Below, in pieces: positions 16,618 through 24,830 of a DNA stretch of 64,000 nucleotides. The notes beneath the pieces are model-generated. The model made no database searches and was not told the DNA's origin. It worked only from the letters and a program-made list of their open reading frames with translations. The first letter of the stretch is position 1. The number at the start of each line of letters is the position of its first letter. The translations under genes and the position numbers were made by a program. The DNA comes from UBA5314 sp035560815 (GTDB taxonomy: Bacteria; Bacillota; Syntrophomonadia; Syntrophomonadales; Syntrophomonadaceae), in the NCBI GenBank assembly GCA_035560815.1, contig DATMYR010000012.1, positions 1 to 64,000 of the forward strand, given 5' to 3'.

Positions 16618-17250
16618 TTAAAGTCGGCCCCTGGCCTTTTGCACCAAAATATAGGCCTCCACAAAAATAATATGCACGATCCGCATCTTGAATATGCAAT
16701 GGAGACGGCTTTCGAAGATTTCTTGATAAAAATCAGGCTGTACCAGAATATTCAAATCCCGAATATGGCCCTGGAAAGAGAGTTCGCTGATCAGCAGGCC
16801 TTTACCCGCCCAAAGGGCTCCACTGGCCAGTGCAGTTTTCATAGCGTCTCCTGATCCGACCAGGGTTTTCCATTCGATTTTTTTTAAGATTAGAAAACGA
16901 AGGATCAATTTGAATATGGTAGATTGAGTCAGCAACTTGCTCAATTGAATAGGGCCAGGAGATGAAAATACATCCTCTTCCTTTAGAATTCTAAGGAAGG
17001 AACGTTTGGAGGATTGCGGGCGGCCTGGGAATTGCCAGCGGGATGAAATAATGAAACTCTGGTCAGCCCATTCCGGTCCTTTTATGAGGACTTGCACGGT
17101 TCTCTTTCCCAGGGGACGGGCAATATCTATGGACAGGTCGAGTCCAGCCCGGTTCAACTCCAAATGAGCATCCATCCGCCCATGCAGGGGAACTAGAGCA
17201 ACGGCCAGATTAATAAGTGTCCACAGAACAGCACAATAGAGGAATAACAA
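16618..17250 (-). CDS. DUF2953-domain protein
   Basis: The 210-residue product looks like a DUF2953 protein, a family found in sporulating Firmicutes next to ytfJ. An N-terminal hydrophobic segment (LFLYCAVLWTLINLAVALV) anchors it, a variable middle follows, and the conserved C-terminal half contains WKTLVGSGDAMKTALASGALWAGKG. A TTG at 17250 is preceded by GGGAG at eight bases. Function is unknown. Position next to ytfJ suggests a sporulation-related role, but this is inference. Confidence 0.8.
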   Translation of the reverse strand: MLFLYCAVLWTLINLAVALVPLHGRMDAHLELNRAGLDLSIDIARPLGKRTVQVLIKGPEWADQSFIISSRWQFPGRPQSSKRSFLRILKEEDVFSSPGPIQLSKLLTQSTIFKLILRFLILKKIEWKTLVGSGDAMKTALASGALWAGKGLLISELSFQGHIRDLNILVQPDFYQEIFESRLHCIFKMRIVHIIFVEAYILVQKARGRL

Positions 17251-17295
17251 GTTACATTCTCCCGTTTTTCCATATTCTGCTCCTCTGGAGAAGGC

Positions 17296-17865
17296 TTATT
17301 CTTTTTCCACGGTATTTGTTAGTTCTTCGATGAGGGTTTCTACGCTGCTGACGACTTTGAACATCTCATCATCAACAACGATATTGGGTCTTCCCTGGCG
17401 GTAGGTGGGACAATGAAGATTATAATCCAAGATTTTGTGGGAGATTTCTGTCAGTAAACCACGGCTTTCCATATAAAATACGGCTTTCTTTTGTTCATAA
17501 CGATGCACCGCACCACTGCTGCGTTTCTGGCTTAATATCATTCGGGTATACCGCTTAAAACTTTCCAATTCTTTGTTCAGTTTTTCCCAATTCTTATCAA
17601 TCTCTTTCCCCAGTTCAATCCAAAAGGGGGCAAAGTCATTGTCTTTTAGTATTTTCAAAGCCATGCGCATTTCAGGTGGTTCATAAGGATTCTCTTCGAA
17701 GATAAGCGGCTTGCCTTTGCCCTTCAGGTTGTCAAAATCCCCCCGGGCCTGGGCCTTTTGTATCTGCATCTCCACTAGATCCTCGGTGCTGCTCATATAG
17801 CGAGCCAGGCGTTTGGCTTCCTGGGCTTTCGTTTTGATTTCTTCTTCGAGGGATTTGCCGGACAT
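17296..17865 (-). CDS. DUF1992-domain protein
   Basis: The IQKAQARGDFDNLKGKGKPL motif at about residues 35-55, followed by an NPYEPPEMRMALKILKDNDFAPFWIELGKEI region, identifies DUF1992, a domain shared with the eukaryotic DnaJ homologue DNAJC28. The remaining C-terminal part is helical and charged. An AAGGAGG ribosome site seven bases before the ATG makes the start certain. The first 134 bases lie inside the 3' end of scpB in another frame. Function is unknown. Confidence 0.85.
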   Translation of the reverse strand: MSGKSLEEEIKTKAQEAKRLARYMSSTEDLVEMQIQKAQARGDFDNLKGKGKPLIFEENPYEPPEMRMALKILKDNDFAPFWIELGKEIDKNWEKLNKELESFKRYTRMILSQKRSSGAVHRYEQKKAVFYMESRGLLTEISHKILDYNLHCPTYRQGRPNIVVDDEMFKVVSSVETLIEELTNTVEKE

Positions 17866-18382
17866 TTTTGTTATCCTCCTTCATGCTCGGTAGATCTTTC
17901 AGGCTGGCTAAGCCGAAGAGGAATAAAAATTCCTGAGTGGTGGCATAGAGGATCGGTTTACCCAGGGTTGCCTTATGGCCGGCCTCACAAATCAGGCCTT
18001 TTTCCACAAGGTGGCTGAGCACTCGCTCCGATTTGACACCCCGAATGTTTTCGATTTCCACCCTGGTAATGGGCTGTTGATAAGCTATCAAAGCCAGGGT
18101 TTCCATGGCCGCAGGAGAAAGCCGCCTTTGTACCGTTTTCTCCATTCGGGCCAGGATATCCGAGTACTCGAGCCTGGTGCACATCAAATAGGAATGATTC
18201 TCCACCACTACCTGTATGCCGCGTTTTTTTTCATTATACTCTAATATTAATTCATGCATAATGCCATTCAGATCCAGCAAAGGAACATCCAGGATTTCCA
18301 CCAGCTCATCAGCCCCCACCGCCTCGCCCCGTACGAAGAGGATGGCTTCGACAGCGGCTTTGATTTCATCTCTCATCAACAT
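17732..18382 (-). CDS. scpB: Segregation and condensation protein B
   Basis: ScpB joins ScpA and SMC in the bacterial condensin complex. Two winged-helix domains are visible: AAVEAILFVRGEAVGADELV at the start and SPAAMETLALIAYQQPITRVEIENIRGV with the KGLICEAGHKATLGKPILYATT block. A typical ScpB ends near the FLFLFGLASLKDLPSM segment (about residue 165). Here the frame continues for about 46 low-complexity polar residues that overlap the start of the DUF1992 gene. The ATG at 18382 (GGGTGG nine bases upstream) lies inside the end of scpA, so the genes are coupled. Confidence 0.92.
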   Translation of the reverse strand: MLMRDEIKAAVEAILFVRGEAVGADELVEILDVPLLDLNGIMHELILEYNEKKRGIQVVVENHSYLMCTRLEYSDILARMEKTVQRRLSPAAMETLALIAYQQPITRVEIENIRGVKSERVLSHLVEKGLICEAGHKATLGKPILYATTQEFLFLFGLASLKDLPSMKEDNKNVRQIPRRRNQNESPGSQTPGSLYEQHRGSSGDADTKGPGPGGF

Positions 18383-19091
18383 GATCAATCGCCACCCGTA
18401 AGTATAATTTAATATCGCTGAACTTATTCTCCTGTACGGCTTCCACCTTCTGAAGCCGAACTAATTCCAAAAGAGCCAGAAACAATCCCAGGAGTTCGCG
18501 CCGGCGCATGGTGGTCAGAAATAGTTCTGAGAAGCGCAGGTTGGATCCCCTACGAGCCAGGGTCTGGACGATTTCATCCATTTTTTCCTGGACATTGATA
18601 TCTTCCTGGGGAATAGAAAGAACTGGCTCCTCTTGCTCCATTCTCCCCAAAACCGTCTGGTAAGCCCGAATCAGCATGGATAAATCGGCAGCCAACACCT
18701 CTGATTCCTCTGCATTGCCGCTGTTGCGATAATACACCCGTTTAATGGTCCCATCCTGACGAGAAATCAGGTATTCCGCGGCTTCCTTGTAGCGTTTGTA
18801 CTCTTCCAATCGCTGGATCAGTTCTTCGCGGGGATCTATCTCCTGCTCCTCATCCTCCTCAACCAGGGATGGAAGAAGCATGCGCGCCTTCAACTGCAGA
18901 AGGTAGGAAGCCATTACCAAAAAATCTCCAATGGTGTCGAGGTCGCCCTCCCTGCCGTCCAGGTGGGCGATGAACTGGTCACTGAGTAGCGCAATGGGAA
19001 TGTCATAGATGTCAACCTGATTTTTCTCAATCAGGTAGAGCAATAAATCCAGAGGTCCGTGAAAGGCATCCAGATCCACCACATAGCTCAT
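18366..19091 (-). CDS. scpA: Segregation and condensation protein A
   Basis: ScpA is the kleisin of the SMC-ScpAB complex. The N-terminal FHGPLDLLLYLIEKNQVDIYDIPIA motif and the FLVMASYLLQLKARMLLPS helix that contacts SMC and ScpB are clear. The C-terminal winged helix (VVTxxALLELVRLQKVEAVQ type) is present. Length (241) is normal. GGAGG precedes the ATG by six bases. It lies 18 bp after the M50 protease gene and overlaps scpB. Confidence 0.95.
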   Translation of the reverse strand: MSYVVDLDAFHGPLDLLLYLIEKNQVDIYDIPIALLSDQFIAHLDGREGDLDTIGDFLVMASYLLQLKARMLLPSLVEEDEEQEIDPREELIQRLEEYKRYKEAAEYLISRQDGTIKRVYYRNSGNAEESEVLAADLSMLIRAYQTVLGRMEQEEPVLSIPQEDINVQEKMDEIVQTLARRGSNLRFSELFLTTMRRRELLGLFLALLELVRLQKVEAVQENKFSDIKLYLRVAIDHVDER

Positions 19092-19109
19092 TGAGGAACC
19101 TCCTCACCA

Positions 19110-19754
19110 TTAAAAAACAAGCGCTTGCAGCACACTCGCCAGGAATTGTACAATTGGACCCAGAATATACCCGGTCACATTGGTTATGATTAGCACCAAC
19201 AGGATGGCAAACCCATAAGGTTCCAATGAATATATCAAACGCGCACCGCTATCCGGAAGCAATCCGGCCAGGATTTTGGATCCATCCAAAGGCGGGACGG
19301 GGATCAGATTAAAAGCACACAAAACCAGATTTATCGTTACCAGAGGCTCCAGCAACTGTTTAATCATGTTACCCCATTCTGTTCCTTGATAAGGAATTAT
19401 TATGCGAAAGGCAATCATCCCGATCAGCGCCAGCAATAGATTCATACCCGGCCCGGCCAGGGAAACCAGCATCATTCCTTTTTTTATCCCTATTCCGCTA
19501 AAGCGCCGGGGATCAACCTGCACCGGTTTAGCCCACCCAAAACCAGCAAACATCAACATAATAAAGCCAATCCAATCTATGTGGGGTAAAGGGTTGAGTG
19601 TCAGGCGCCCCTGTTCGAAAGGGGTGGGATCCCCCAACCAGGAGGCCACTTTTCCATGTGCGTATTCATGAAAGGTCAGTGCAATCAGAATGCCGGGCAA
19701 AATTATTAAAATATTTTCCAACCAGGTACCTGGATCATTCAAGAGTTGGTTCAA
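19110..19754 (-). CDS. Site-2 protease (M50) family membrane protein
   Basis: The zinc-binding HEYAH (HExxH) motif at about residues 29-33 and the distal NLIPVPPLDGSKIL motif (the NxxPxPxLDG zinc ligand) define a minimal M50 rhomboid-unlike site-2 protease of 214 residues with about six membrane segments. Such short family members are common in Firmicutes and cleave membrane substrates that are mostly unknown. A TTG at 19754 follows GGAGG and overlaps the end of the tRNA nucleotidyltransferase gene by 20 bp. It leads into scpA. Confidence 0.92.
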   Translation of the reverse strand: MNQLLNDPGTWLENILIILPGILIALTFHEYAHGKVASWLGDPTPFEQGRLTLNPLPHIDWIGFIMLMFAGFGWAKPVQVDPRRFSGIGIKKGMMLVSLAGPGMNLLLALIGMIAFRIIIPYQGTEWGNMIKQLLEPLVTINLVLCAFNLIPVPPLDGSKILAGLLPDSGARLIYSLEPYGFAILLVLIITNVTGYILGPIVQFLASVLQALVF

Positions 19755-22371
19755 GCATATTCGCCTCCTTTAACCACTTTTGGACCATGGCCAGCTCATC
19801 AGCCCGGTTCTGCACTCTTCCATCAAGTTTGGCTTTATAAAGCCCGTTGAGGATAGTACTAAATACGGGGCCTGGTTTTACTCCGGCCTTTTTTAGATCA
19901 TTGCCGTTGATCTCCACCCTGGCCTTTTCTTTGGCGTCCAGGTAGTGGACCACTTCATCCCAGGTGCCTTCCGTATGAATACTGAGGAGGAGATAAACGA
20001 TGCCCTCTGGCGACCAGTCGCCGATAAGTTCATCCAGTCGGCTGGGTTTCATGGCTTTTTCGGCCAATGCTGCCAGTACTCCCTCTACTTGCCGGGACTC
20101 CCGCAGGCATTTTTGCGCATGGCTACTGAGTCGATAGCGTTCCATCACAGCCTGGAGATCTTCCTCATTGAGTTGGGATAGAATTACCTGGATGAAAACC
20201 AACCAGGTTTTCAGATTCATCTGCAGGTATCTTTCCTCCCACCATACGCTGACGATGGGTATACGCCGCAGAGTGGTCCGATCAATTGTCTGCGGTCGGA
20301 CTTCAGGGAGGATGTATTTCCAAACCCCGATTTCCTGCATCCGGTCCAGGGAAGGCACTGGATCCTTTTCGCCCAGTATGAGAATAATCTCCTGCAGGAT
20401 GCGTTTATAGGAAAGCTTACCCAGAAGTCTTCTCTCGATGGCGTCCTGAGCAAAGCGCAAAGTGTCAGGTTCAATTTGGAAGCGATACCGTTGTTCAAAG
20501 CGGATGGCCCTCAAGATACGGGTGGGATCCTCGACAAAACTGAAATTATACAGAATTCGCACCAGTCCTTTTTCCAGATCCTGACGCCCACCGAAATAAT
20601 CGATCAAATCCCCGAAACAGTCGGGATGCAGACACACAGCCATCGTATTGATGGTAAAATCCCGGCGGTATAGATCATCTCTCATGGAGGACTTTTCCAC
20701 ATTGGGCAATGCGGCTGGGAACTCATAATATTCGGTCCGAGCAGTTGCTATATCAATCTTACTTCCGTCAGGCAAAATCACCACCCCGGTATGGAAACGC
20801 TCATGCACCCGTTCTTTTCCCCCCAGGTGTTCTGCCAGGGCTCGGGTCAGTGTTTCACCTTCTCCGTCCACCACCAGATCGACGTCAAAGTTGGGAACCC
20901 GTAAAAGCAAATCCCGTATAAAACCGCCCACGCAGTAAACGTGACATCCTAATTCCCCGGCTATTTGTCCTGCCAGGCGCAATGTGGATAGGAGACGAGA
21001 AGGGAGTCTCTCCTCCATCAAAGCTTGTAGATTTTGCTCTCGATTCTCACTTCCATCATATAAGACCTCATGGTCTTCGGGATAATCCTGCCCGTGTAAT
21101 GTGCGCAGAATGTCAGTCCGGGAGACAATGCCCAGCAAGCGTCCCCCTTCAAGTACCGGCAGACGCCCGATGTCCTTCTCCACCATCAGCTTTTGGACTT
21201 CGGCCAGGGGGGTTTGCGGATCAACCGCTACCACCCGGGTGCTCATAAACCCTTTCACCGGAGCATGCCCCAGATCGTGTATTCTAGCTTTATCCACGTC
21301 CCGGCGGGATATAACCCCCACCATCTGTTCATCTTCCACCACGGGCATACCGGTGTGCCCGTAGCGCAGCATGATTTTTCCCGCTTCTTCCATGCTGGTG
21401 GAACCCGGGACGGTTTTAACCGGGCTGGACATAATATCCCTGGCCATGAGTCCGGGATTTACCTCTTCTCCCAGTGCATCGATGATGCAGCTTACTACTT
21501 CCTCAGCATTTTTTCCCTTAACCACAGCGGAAGCTGCTTTTTCGTGGCCCCTGCCGCCCAAAGAGCGTAAAACCTCATTTACCTTAAGATTGGCAGTGCG
21601 GCTCCGGGCTACAACATTTAATTTGCCCTCCATAAGGGCAATTGCAAAGACCACATCACTGTTTTCTATCTCGAAAAGTCGAAAGGTGACAGCATCCAGA
21701 CCAGGGATGAAAGCCATGGGCTCTGCCATCGCCATCACCACATCCATATTGTGAATCCGGTAGTGCCTGGAACTGTTGATCAATTCCTGTAGCAGCTGTC
21801 TTTGACCACTGCTGAAGGGCTGCTCAATAAAATTAGCCACCACGGACAGATTCGCTCCCCGTCCCAGTAAGAAAGCTACAACCGAGACATCCCTGGCGGT
21901 GGTGGAGGTAAAAAGCAGACTGCCGGTATCTTCGTAAATACCCAAAGCCAGGATGGTGGCATCAAAAGGGCTTATCTTGATATCACGGCTGATGATCTGC
22001 TCAACCAGGATGGTGGTGGCAGCCCCCAGTTGTTGTATGACAACTTGCTCACCGGGCAGGTCGTCGGGTGAGGGGGGATGGTGGTCGTAAATATATCGTT
22101 CTAAATCCGGACGTCGAGCCAACTCGCTCAGTTGTCCGAGCCGGTTGGCGTTGGCTGTATCCACGACGATCATCCGCTGGACCTGGGTGAGATCAATTTG
22201 GTTGGGAGCATGAATGGCTAGAGAATCCTTATAAAGAGCCATGAATTGTTTTACATTTTTTGATAGGGTGCCAGAAAATACTTTAACCGCCGCTGGATAT
22301 AGTTTGCCGGCCGCCACCATCGACGCCAACCCATCAAAATCAAGCGAGTTATGGGAGGTGATAATTTCCAC
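19735..22371 (-). CDS. DHH-CBS-CBS-tRNA nucleotidyltransferase (CCA/poly(A) polymerase family)
   Basis: An unusual long protein (about 878 residues) with four parts. Residues 1-310 form a DHH/DHHA1 phosphoesterase-like module with SHNSLDFDGLAS, VVDTANANRLG and the YDHHPP motif. Two CBS domains cover about 310-430 (DIMSSPVKTVPGSTSMEEAG and VKGFMSTRVVAVDPQTPLAE). The C-terminal half is a class II tRNA nucleotidyltransferase, with GGFIRDLLL, the NFDVDLVV metal-binding aspartates, RRDFTINTMAV and EDPTRILRAIRFEQR. Whether it adds CCA, CC or A alone cannot be read from sequence. A GTG at 22371 follows GGAGGG by seven bases; an ATG at 22386 lies before that site. Confidence 0.9.
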   Translation of the reverse strand: MEIITSHNSLDFDGLASMVAAGKLYPAAVKVFSGTLSKNVKQFMALYKDSLAIHAPNQIDLTQVQRMIVVDTANANRLGQLSELARRPDLERYIYDHHPPSPDDLPGEQVVIQQLGAATTILVEQIISRDIKISPFDATILALGIYEDTGSLLFTSTTARDVSVVAFLLGRGANLSVVANFIEQPFSSGQRQLLQELINSSRHYRIHNMDVVMAMAEPMAFIPGLDAVTFRLFEIENSDVVFAIALMEGKLNVVARSRTANLKVNEVLRSLGGRGHEKAASAVVKGKNAEEVVSCIIDALGEEVNPGLMARDIMSSPVKTVPGSTSMEEAGKIMLRYGHTGMPVVEDEQMVGVISRRDVDKARIHDLGHAPVKGFMSTRVVAVDPQTPLAEVQKLMVEKDIGRLPVLEGGRLLGIVSRTDILRTLHGQDYPEDHEVLYDGSENREQNLQALMEERLPSRLLSTLRLAGQIAGELGCHVYCVGGFIRDLLLRVPNFDVDLVVDGEGETLTRALAEHLGGKERVHERFHTGVVILPDGSKIDIATARTEYYEFPAALPNVEKSSMRDDLYRRDFTINTMAVCLHPDCFGDLIDYFGGRQDLEKGLVRILYNFSFVEDPTRILRAIRFEQRYRFQIEPDTLRFAQDAIERRLLGKLSYKRILQEIILILGEKDPVPSLDRMQEIGVWKYILPEVRPQTIDRTTLRRIPIVSVWWEERYLQMNLKTWLVFIQVILSQLNEEDLQAVMERYRLSSHAQKCLRESRQVEGVLAALAEKAMKPSRLDELIGDWSPEGIVYLLLSIHTEGTWDEVVHYLDAKEKARVEINGNDLKKAGVKPGPVFSTILNGLYKAKLDGRVQNRADELAMVQKWLKEANMLEPTLE

Positions 22372-22562
22372 GCCATGTCCCTCCATATACAGATAAGTGC
22401 ATTATACCACATCCTGGTAGTACAACACCGCCATTTCTAGCGGGTTTGCTCCGCTTTAAAGGACATGTAAAACAAACGAGAAGAGGACCATTCATAATTT
22501 CTGCGTATGAAAAAGCCATTCACTAACCGCTTCTAATCAGCCCCACAGCTTTATAATTCCCC

Positions 22563-22590
22563 TTAACAACTACTTACACGAGACTATAAT
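22563..22590 (+). promoter_or_regulatory. Promoter of the first kimA-like gene
   Basis: TTAACA (22563-22568) and TATAAT (22585-22590) are separated by 16 bases, about 80 bases before the coding start. I saw no c-di-AMP riboswitch (GAGCCGGGGAACC-type core), although Bacillus kimA/ydaO is controlled by one. Confidence 0.6.
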
Positions 22591-22668
22591 AATCTAAGCA
22601 ATAAGAAATAATATACCTGGGAGAAGAATCACCCCTGGCAGTGATAAGTAGAAGGAAGGTAGAATAAC

Positions 22669-24567
22669 CTGTTCTTACGGAAATTGGGCAGTTTTGTTTT
22701 TGGTCGTAGTATAGCTAGCAGCCAATTGGGTGATGAGAAACTAAATGTTTTTTGGGGAATGCCGATTCTATCCAGTGATGCTATTTCCTCTGTGGCTTAT
22801 GCAGTCGAGGAAATCCTGCTGGTTCTCGTCCCTGTAATTGGTTTTACCTCATTCTTATGGATGCCGCGCATAGCCGTTGCCATTATTGCCCTATTATTAA
22901 TTCTAGTTTTTTCTTATCGCCACGTCGTGGATGCCTATCCCAATGGGGGAGGTGCCTACGTGGTAGCCAAGGAAAACCTGGGTCCATTGTTTGCATTAAT
23001 TGCAGGTGCCTCACTTTCGGTTGACTACACGCTTACAGTAGCCGTGAGCATTGCCGCAGGTACAGCAGCGATCACTTCAGCCTTTCCCAGTCTGTTTTTT
23101 CACCGTGTAGCGATCGCCTTATTTATGACTATTCTTTTGACCGTCGGTAATTTACGAGGTGTCCGGGAATCCTCCCGCCTATTCAGCATTCCTACTTATG
23201 CCTTTATTCTTTCACTAATAGCCTTAATTATTGTAGGATCGATCCGGCACGCCAGCGGTGGGAGTCCTGACATGCTTCCGCTATCGAATAGTGCGGGGTT
23301 CGGCACCTCAGCGCTTACAATTTCGTTGTTTCTCCGCGCGTTTGCTTCTGGATGCAGTGCAGTAACAGGAGTGGAGGCGGTGAGCAATGCGGTTCCTAAT
23401 TTTAGAGATCCTGCTAAAAAGAATGCAAAAATTGTCTATGTGTTGCTTGCAGTCGCTATCATTGTCTGTTTCGGTGGCATCGCCTATCTGGCCCAGCTGT
23501 ACCATACAATTCCCAATCCTCGGCAAACCGTGATCGCCCAACTAACTCTGGACGTTTTTGGCCGGGGAGGAATGTTCTATTTCATCTCAGCCACTACAGC
23601 TATGATTCTGGTTCTAGCTGCCAACACCGCCTTTGCCGGTTTTCCAACTCTACTCTCTGTCATCGCCCAGGACGGATATGCACCTCGGCAAATGGCCCTG
23701 CGCGGGCATCGTCTCAATTTCAACAATGGCATTATCATATTGAGCCTGGCTGCAGCAATTTTGGTTATCCTTTTTAAAGCCAATACCCATTTGTTAATCA
23801 ATCTCTATGCTGTAGGCGTCTTCACCTCTTTCACTCTTTCTCAATCGGGAATGGTAGTCCATTGGTGGAAAGAGAAATCGCCTGGATGGCAGTTCAAACT
23901 TGTGGTAAACGGCTTAGGGGCTTTGACTACCGGAATTGCAGTAACAGTCATCGGTATTACAAAATTTGAAGAAGGCGCCTGGATCGTTTTTTTAGTAGTC
24001 CCGGCTATAATCGCTGTCATGTTTAAAATCAAAAAGCATTACGCATCAGTTGCCGAGCAATTGGATATCCCTAATGATTTCCTTCGCGAGTTAACTTTCT
24101 CCACAACATATTCACACCATGTAATTGTTCCCATCGATAGCTTGAATGCCATGGTAGTCAAAGCGCTACGCTATGCACGCAGCATTACTCCCAATGTGGA
24201 AGCCTTTCATGTAGAAATCTACGAAGGTGGGGCCGATAAACTACGACTCAAGTGGTCGATGCTAAATACCGACATCCCCTTAATTGTCAAACTGTCACCT
24301 TATCGGGAAATAGTCAACCTCTTGGCAGATTACATTGACTCTGAGGAGCACGCATCCCAGCCTGGTGATGTGATTACTGTCCTGCTTCCACAGTTCTTCG
24401 TGTCTCATCGTTGGGAAATGGCTTTGCACAATAACACAAGTCTGTTCATCGCCAACGCCATGCTTAGAAAACGCAATGTGGTGGTTTCAATAATCCCCTT
24501 CTACCTTGATGATTTAAAAGCGTATCGCCTTTCCAAAGGACGGACCAGCCATCCATCCGTAACCTGA
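22669..24567 (+). CDS. KimA-like APC-superfamily potassium transporter, copy 1
   Basis: The protein closely follows Bacillus KimA (YdaO), a high-affinity K+:H+ symporter of the APC superfamily. Shared blocks include ILSSDAISSVAYAVEEIL, AYPNGGGAYVVAKENLG, SVDYTLTVAVSIAAGTAAIT, ASGCSAVTGVEAVSNAVP, YAVGVFTSFTLSQSGM and a cytoplasmic C-terminal domain ending LPQFFVSHRWEMALHNNTS. About twelve membrane segments precede that tail. The N-terminus aligned with copy 2 begins at a CTG (22669, with GAAGGAAGG nine bases upstream); otherwise the first start is TTG at 22684. The tandem paralogue follows. K+ as substrate is inferred from KimA. Confidence 0.85.
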   Translation: MFLRKLGSFVFGRSIASSQLGDEKLNVFWGMPILSSDAISSVAYAVEEILLVLVPVIGFTSFLWMPRIAVAIIALLLILVFSYRHVVDAYPNGGGAYVVAKENLGPLFALIAGASLSVDYTLTVAVSIAAGTAAITSAFPSLFFHRVAIALFMTILLTVGNLRGVRESSRLFSIPTYAFILSLIALIIVGSIRHASGGSPDMLPLSNSAGFGTSALTISLFLRAFASGCSAVTGVEAVSNAVPNFRDPAKKNAKIVYVLLAVAIIVCFGGIAYLAQLYHTIPNPRQTVIAQLTLDVFGRGGMFYFISATTAMILVLAANTAFAGFPTLLSVIAQDGYAPRQMALRGHRLNFNNGIIILSLAAAILVILFKANTHLLINLYAVGVFTSFTLSQSGMVVHWWKEKSPGWQFKLVVNGLGALTTGIAVTVIGITKFEEGAWIVFLVVPAIIAVMFKIKKHYASVAEQLDIPNDFLRELTFSTTYSHHVIVPIDSLNAMVVKALRYARSITPNVEAFHVEIYEGGADKLRLKWSMLNTDIPLIVKLSPYREIVNLLADYIDSEEHASQPGDVITVLLPQFFVSHRWEMALHNNTSLFIANAMLRKRNVVVSIIPFYLDDLKAYRLSKGRTSHPSVT

Positions 24568-24600
24568 AGTCGCGCACGACTGGTAGGAAAAATGGCTAAT

Positions 24601-24684
24601 GCCCTGGATAACCTATCTCCTGACCAACTGCAGACCGCCTTATTTATAAGGTCTGCACTCTATTCTTGAGATAGGAATCAGGGC
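24601..24684 (+). repeat. Nested three-stem palindrome between kimA-like genes
   Basis: Three nested inverted repeats share one centre: GCCCTG/CAGGGC (24601 and 24684 ends), CCTATCTC/GAGATAGG (24612-24619 with 24668-24675) and GCAGACC/GGTCTGC (24630-24636 with 24650-24656), with an inner CCTTAT/ATAAGG. No clear T-tract follows. It lies 30 bp after the first gene and before the promoter of the second. Confidence 0.6.
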
Positions 24685-24712
24685 ATAAATCATAAAGATC
24701 ATAAAATTTTTC

Positions 24713-24740
24713 TTTACAACGGTTGCTACGCGTTTATAAT
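24713..24740 (+). promoter_or_regulatory. Promoter of the second kimA-like gene
   Basis: TTTACA (24713-24718) and TATAAT (24735-24740) are spaced by 16 bases, about 90 bases before the coding start. The second copy can therefore be transcribed on its own. Confidence 0.7.
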
Positions 24741-24830
24741 GGTTTCAGTGCATAATTAAATTATGAACATAAAATCAATAAATTTGAACGAAACGCACGC
24801 AGAATATAAACAGCGAAAGTAGGTAGGCGT

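Noticed and set aside
22400..22668. c-di-AMP (ydaO) riboswitch before the first kimA-like gene
   Set aside because: I looked for the GAGCCGGGGAACC-type core and the partner segment and found neither.
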